This document shows positions 60,479-64,000 of a stretch of DNA of 64,000 bases, one piece after another. Position 1 is the first letter of the stretch. Every line of letters starts with the position of its first letter. The notes beneath the pieces were generated by a model that did not search any database, was not told the origin of the DNA, and was given only the letters and a program-made list of their open reading frames with translations. Source of the DNA: Antedon mediterranea (Eukaryota; Echinodermata; Crinoidea; Comatulida; Antedonidae); the NCBI RefSeq assembly GCF_964355755.1, contig NC_092677.1, forward strand, positions 13,106,601 through 13,170,600. Direction: 5' to 3'. The position numbers and the translations under genes were made by a program.

Positions 60479-61410
60479 TGGCCGTATTCACCAATCTCAC
60501 TTAGGCTAAGGGAAATACTTACCCATAAAATTTAAGGGATTCAGTTACCTAAGGAAAACACTTAATTTAAGGGTAAAACTTAAGGGTAAAAATAATCATA
60601 AATATTCATGAGTTGTCCTATTGTCCAATCACAGAGGATTTAATTCCCCTATGGTCCAATCACTTTCATCTCTAAAACTAATTTGCATATTTAAAAAAAG
60701 AGCCGAGGTTGTGGGGATGGGGAGGATAAGAGAAAAGTGTGTGGAAGAAAATGAATATTAGACCTAGACTAAATTTATGAGGATCAAGAAAATAGGTCTA
60801 GCCTATATATACTAACAAATCAACATTCTGTGTAGGCCTAAACCTGTCTGTATTGGGGAATATGCACCCTAGGCTTGTTACTGGGCAGACCAACAGGGGG
60901 CATAGTAGGATCTCCACCTAGCCTACTACTAGAGAATGGGCTAATTTCTATTAGGCCTACAACGAAATGGGAAGCCATCTTCCACGAAAATAATGTCAGT
61001 CAAAACAAAAACAAATAAATGAATATATAGGCATAGACTAATTTGTATAGTGAGGATCAGCAAAAAAGGTCTAAATGCTACTCAAACCAAACATGAATCC
61101 TAGGCTGGTTAGTGGGCAGACCAATAGGGGGCCTAGCATCTCTACCTAGCCTAGACTGGGGCTGTCTGCAAGTAGGCATAGTACTCGAACATACAGAATC
61201 GTCAGCACAACCAAGGTACTGAATAGTTAAGGGAAAAACTCTGAGGTCCCTTAAAAGTTAAGGGGAAAATAGACCAAGTTAAGGGTTTCCCTTAACCTTA
61301 AACCATTTGTGAATACCACTTAAGTGAAACCCTTAATATTTTCTTGATTTAAGAGAAATTCTTAGGATTTAAGGGAAATATCTCACTCAAGTTATTGGTG
61401 AATACGGCCA
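60479..61410. mobile_element. Harbinger-type non-autonomous element with CTG duplication
   Basis: Ends TGGCCGTATTCACCAA and TTGGTGAATACGGCCA, with CTG on both sides (60476-60478, 61411-61413), a CWG duplication as in PIF/Harbinger. Sub-terminal stretches are rich in CTTAAGGG and TTAAGGGAAA words on both arms. The interior holds a diverged direct duplication (CTAGGCTTGTTACTGGGCAG near 60870 and CTAGGCTGGTTAGTGGGCAG near 61102). No transposase frame. Confidence 0.85.
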
Positions 61411-61413
61411 CTG

Positions 61414-62162
61414 GATCCGCTGACTGTCATTGATGTGCACACTACATATGTTGACATGGATGAACGTAGTTCGATCGAAACGTAGCTTGGTTCGGTGATA
61501 AGACCTATAGAATCATATTAATCTTTTCGTTTTTGTTACAAAAGTCTAGATGGTTCGAAAAAGCAGTGAGATATGTGACATCTTCGCTTAGTTATAGTTG
61601 CTCTGTTGCTCGATGTGTTTTTGTTTATGGGTGGATTTATGTTTGTATATACAGTATCTTATTCGCTCGAATTATTAGAAAGAAATCATTCATTTACCAC
61701 CGTAAACTACACAATTATTTTATTTCAAATAAACATCATTGTGTATTTAAAAATTCTACTAAGAACACAAAATATGTATCTTTTTTATGTAAAAGTAAAT
61801 AATGTGATACTGCCCTCTTTTTTATTTTTAAATTAGCGTTGTGATGCTAAAATAATAAAACACCAAAAAAGGGAAATTTGAATAATTGTAGGCCTAAAAT
61901 AATAAAATGTTGATATTCATCGTCATAAAAAATGTCATCAACATACATGCCATTGTGTACGTGCTAATCATATGCCACTTTAAAATTTAATGAAAGTGAA
62001 GTATATTGTTTTAATAACACGCGCCCTCTACGCTCATGATTGTTAAAAGTTAAATCAAACGTGCTGTTTCAAGTTATTTAATTCGCGTAAATCCGTCGGA
62101 TTATGCACATGAGTATTTATAATTAGTACAGTATGTATATTTTTTAAAATATTTATTTACTC
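61414..62162. other. No recognisable gene
   Basis: Two overlapping open frames (61533-61802, 61606-61836) read Tyr/Phe/Ile-rich peptides typical of AT-rich DNA and are not supported. Confidence 0.4.
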
Positions 62163-62248
62163 TACAGCTTACTATGTCGGTCGGTTGGTCGGTCGGTCGG
62201 TAAACACTAACTTGAGCACGCGACTGCAGCCATCTATATGGCCTTGTT
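62163..62248 (-). repeat. GGTCGGTC dispersed repeat, copy 6
   Basis: TACAGCTTACTATGTCGGTC, GGTCGGTCGGTAAACACTAA, CTTGAGCACGCGACTGCAGC, CATCTATATGGCCTTGTT. The least decayed copy in the window. Confidence 0.8.
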
Positions 62249-62715
62249 GTTACTCGAAAAAGGCGCGAGCAAGCAATGCTATTCAGAAAGTTTCGCTAAA
62301 GCTTGGTTCCCACTAGGACGTAACGCAAGCCTGTTGACCAATGACGACCGACACTTCGAAAAATCCATCGCTTGTAAATGGTAACTTACGTTGCGTTATG
62401 TAGAGGTAACTTACACCATGGTTGAATAAATGAATACCAAAATTGAGAAATGATATGCAACAACAATCAGAAATATGATAGCGTAAGTGAGTGAAATATA
62501 ATATATAAACAGAATTAGGTCACGCAATTTGCAATATCTAATATCGTGTTTCAGAATGATCCTTTATGTTTCGATAATCTGGATACAATATTCCAACCTA
62601 TGGAATAGCCGGGAGGTTCACCAGTACAAGAACAATTTATAACGCACAACAACTATATTCTTGGCATTTAATTGAGTTTGATCACGTGGTATTTGTTATT
62701 TTGTTCCATTCAACG
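62249..62715. other. Unclassified; possible single MITE end
   Basis: AAGCTTGGTTCCCACTAGGA and CGTAACGCAAGC near 62298-62330 resemble a DNA-transposon terminus, but no partner end is visible. Confidence 0.3.
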
Positions 62716-63070
62716 TTAAAGATGTATTGTCCCCCTGAAAAAATAATTCTTTAAAAAAAATGTTGTTGAATATTCCATTTTAATGTAACATAATAGTTAT
62801 CCACTTTGACCAAAAATTGGATCGAAAAAAGAATGTATTTACCTGAACAAATGTGATTTAAAGCAAAAAATAGTCCAATTGGCTACCAGCCAGTGGATTT
62901 TTGGTTGAATTTGACCATATATATTGTCATTTTATAAGTGAAAACATTTTTTTTTTCGTTTTTTTTTCCTATGGAAGTGAATAACTTTATTAAAACTACA
63001 AAATAACATACTCAAAGTCTGATTTAATTAATTTTCATTTTTCATGTTTTTGGGGACAATACATCTTAAA
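62716..63070. mobile_element. MITE of the ATTGTCCCC family, best copy
   Basis: TTAAAGATGTATTGTCCCC at the left and GGGGACAATACATCTTAAA at the right are perfect inverted repeats. Interior includes TTGACCAAAAATTGGATCGA, TATTTACCTGAACAAATGTG and AGTGAATAACTTTATTAAAA. TAA occurs at both ends, but its reach as a duplication is ambiguous because it merges with the repeat. No coding capacity. Confidence 0.85.
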
Positions 63071-64000
63071 TAGATTGAAAGTGGTAACAGCCGATTTTGT
63101 GCCAGGCAAGCCCATGGTACCCTCCCTGAAAACAACATACAGTGCTATGTCAATATTTTTGCTTTTCTCTCTTCTGTACTTTCCGAATCTATAATATTAT
63201 ATAAAATTTAAAATGATTCTGCTTATAACTGAGAAAATTGTAAACGAAAAGGTATAATAAGAAAACAGTCAGAGAGGAGAAGTAGGAAAAGAGAGAAAAC
63301 AATGGGATAGACTGACTTTTTAATTTTTGTGTAATAGCATGATGAAAGTTATATTTGAAATAGGCCTACTTGAAATATAGCCGTTGATCATTCACATCAT
63401 GCCATTATTTGTACCATATTACACTCATAAATATTCATTATTTCACTCATAAATATTCATTATTTGTATACAATTATTATACTGATAACATACTAGACAT
63501 AATGAAGATTATATTAAGCGTTGTGTAATAAAGAATGGATATAGAGGTGATCAGTGTAACGCAAAAACACACAGCGACCTATTAATTTGACCTAATCCAT
63601 CTCATCAACATTTCTTGTAAATTCACTTCTACTAAATATGATAGAACAATGTACGGTAGTTTATTTATAATATTTTAGCGCAAACACAAAGCACAATATT
63701 CGTCTGGAACAGGTATTATGCGTTAAGGATGTGTTTTCATTGTTCATGTATTGAGCTTAAATTGAGCAGGCTGGGTGATTCGTGAGGAAATAATTGATTG
63801 TAGACGTGGCGTGATCCAACTATCGGCTTGTCTACAGAGTTGTTATGTGTCTATCAAGCTATATTTAAATACTGCAGTAAAGTAATTTGAAATTTTCACG
63901 AGTAAGATATTTGAAAAGTGTTGAGAGAAATCTTAATCACTCTCTACACTATCAAAAAAGTTCGCTGTACCCAAATATAGTAGTGATATGCCTAAGTATG
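63071..64000. other. No recognisable gene
   Basis: AT-rich DNA; a 22-bp word CACTCATAAATATTCATTAT is duplicated at 63421-63464. Confidence 0.45.

Noticed and set aside
61533-61836. Two overlapping open frames near 61.6 kb
   Set aside because: Aromatic- and Ile-rich peptides as expected from AT-rich DNA; no motif or splice support.

Overview
The window reads as AT-rich nuclear DNA of an animal, most likely a marine invertebrate deuterostome such as an echinoderm. The grounds are one intron-bearing, calbindin-like EF-hand exon, several non-LTR retrotransposon clades (CR1-like, L2-like), a tRNA-derived SINE, many MITEs with target-site duplications, two satellite arrays, and a clear excess of the heptamer AGGCCTA. 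The species assignment is inference. There is no bacterial or organellar signature, and no tRNA, rRNA or snRNA gene was recognised.

Layout. 1-1.3 kb: first coding exon (minus strand) of an EF-hand protein, its putative 5' region, and the start of intron 1; the rest of the gene lies beyond the left edge. 4.15-5.79 kb: a long polypyrimidine minisatellite. 5.8-23 kb: mostly unannotatable DNA with MITE copies, a GGTCGGTC-containing dispersed repeat, LINE 3' ends, an L2-like fragment and a decayed LINE C-terminus. 23.98-25.43 kb: a 5'-truncated CR1-like LINE with an open reverse transcriptase frame. 29.79-30.09 kb: a complete SINE with A box, B box and a 7-bp duplication. 33.01-34.95 kb: 29 tandem copies of a 67-bp satellite, each with a potential hairpin; one copy has a compensatory double change in the stem. 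35.02-35.35 kb: a Harbinger-type MITE (TSD TTA).

40.7-46.1 kb is the most interesting region. A 29-bp satellite, organised partly as a 58-bp dimer, is split by a 3355-bp element (42538-45892) with about 730-750-bp terminal inverted repeats and a 3-bp duplication TAT. Its only recognisable gene (minus strand, four exons with canonical splice sites) encodes a XPG/FEN1-like (PIN-fold) nuclease with a Cys-rich C-terminus. Both the start and the end of this gene lie inside the inverted repeats, so the repeat is coding in both directions. No DDE transposase is visible. The element may belong to, or parasitise, the Academ group, or may represent a less described type.

48.7-50.4 kb: a diverged tandem repeat carrying DR1-like nuclear-receptor motifs, one split by a young 5'-truncated LINE. 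50.75-51.66 kb: a foldback element built of perfect 32-bp palindromes. 53.8-63.1 kb: hAT-type and Harbinger-type MITEs with duplications, further copies of the dispersed repeats, and a pair of perfect heat-shock-element motifs. No genes work together as an operon or pathway here; the window is essentially an accessory, repeat-built stretch flanking one host gene.
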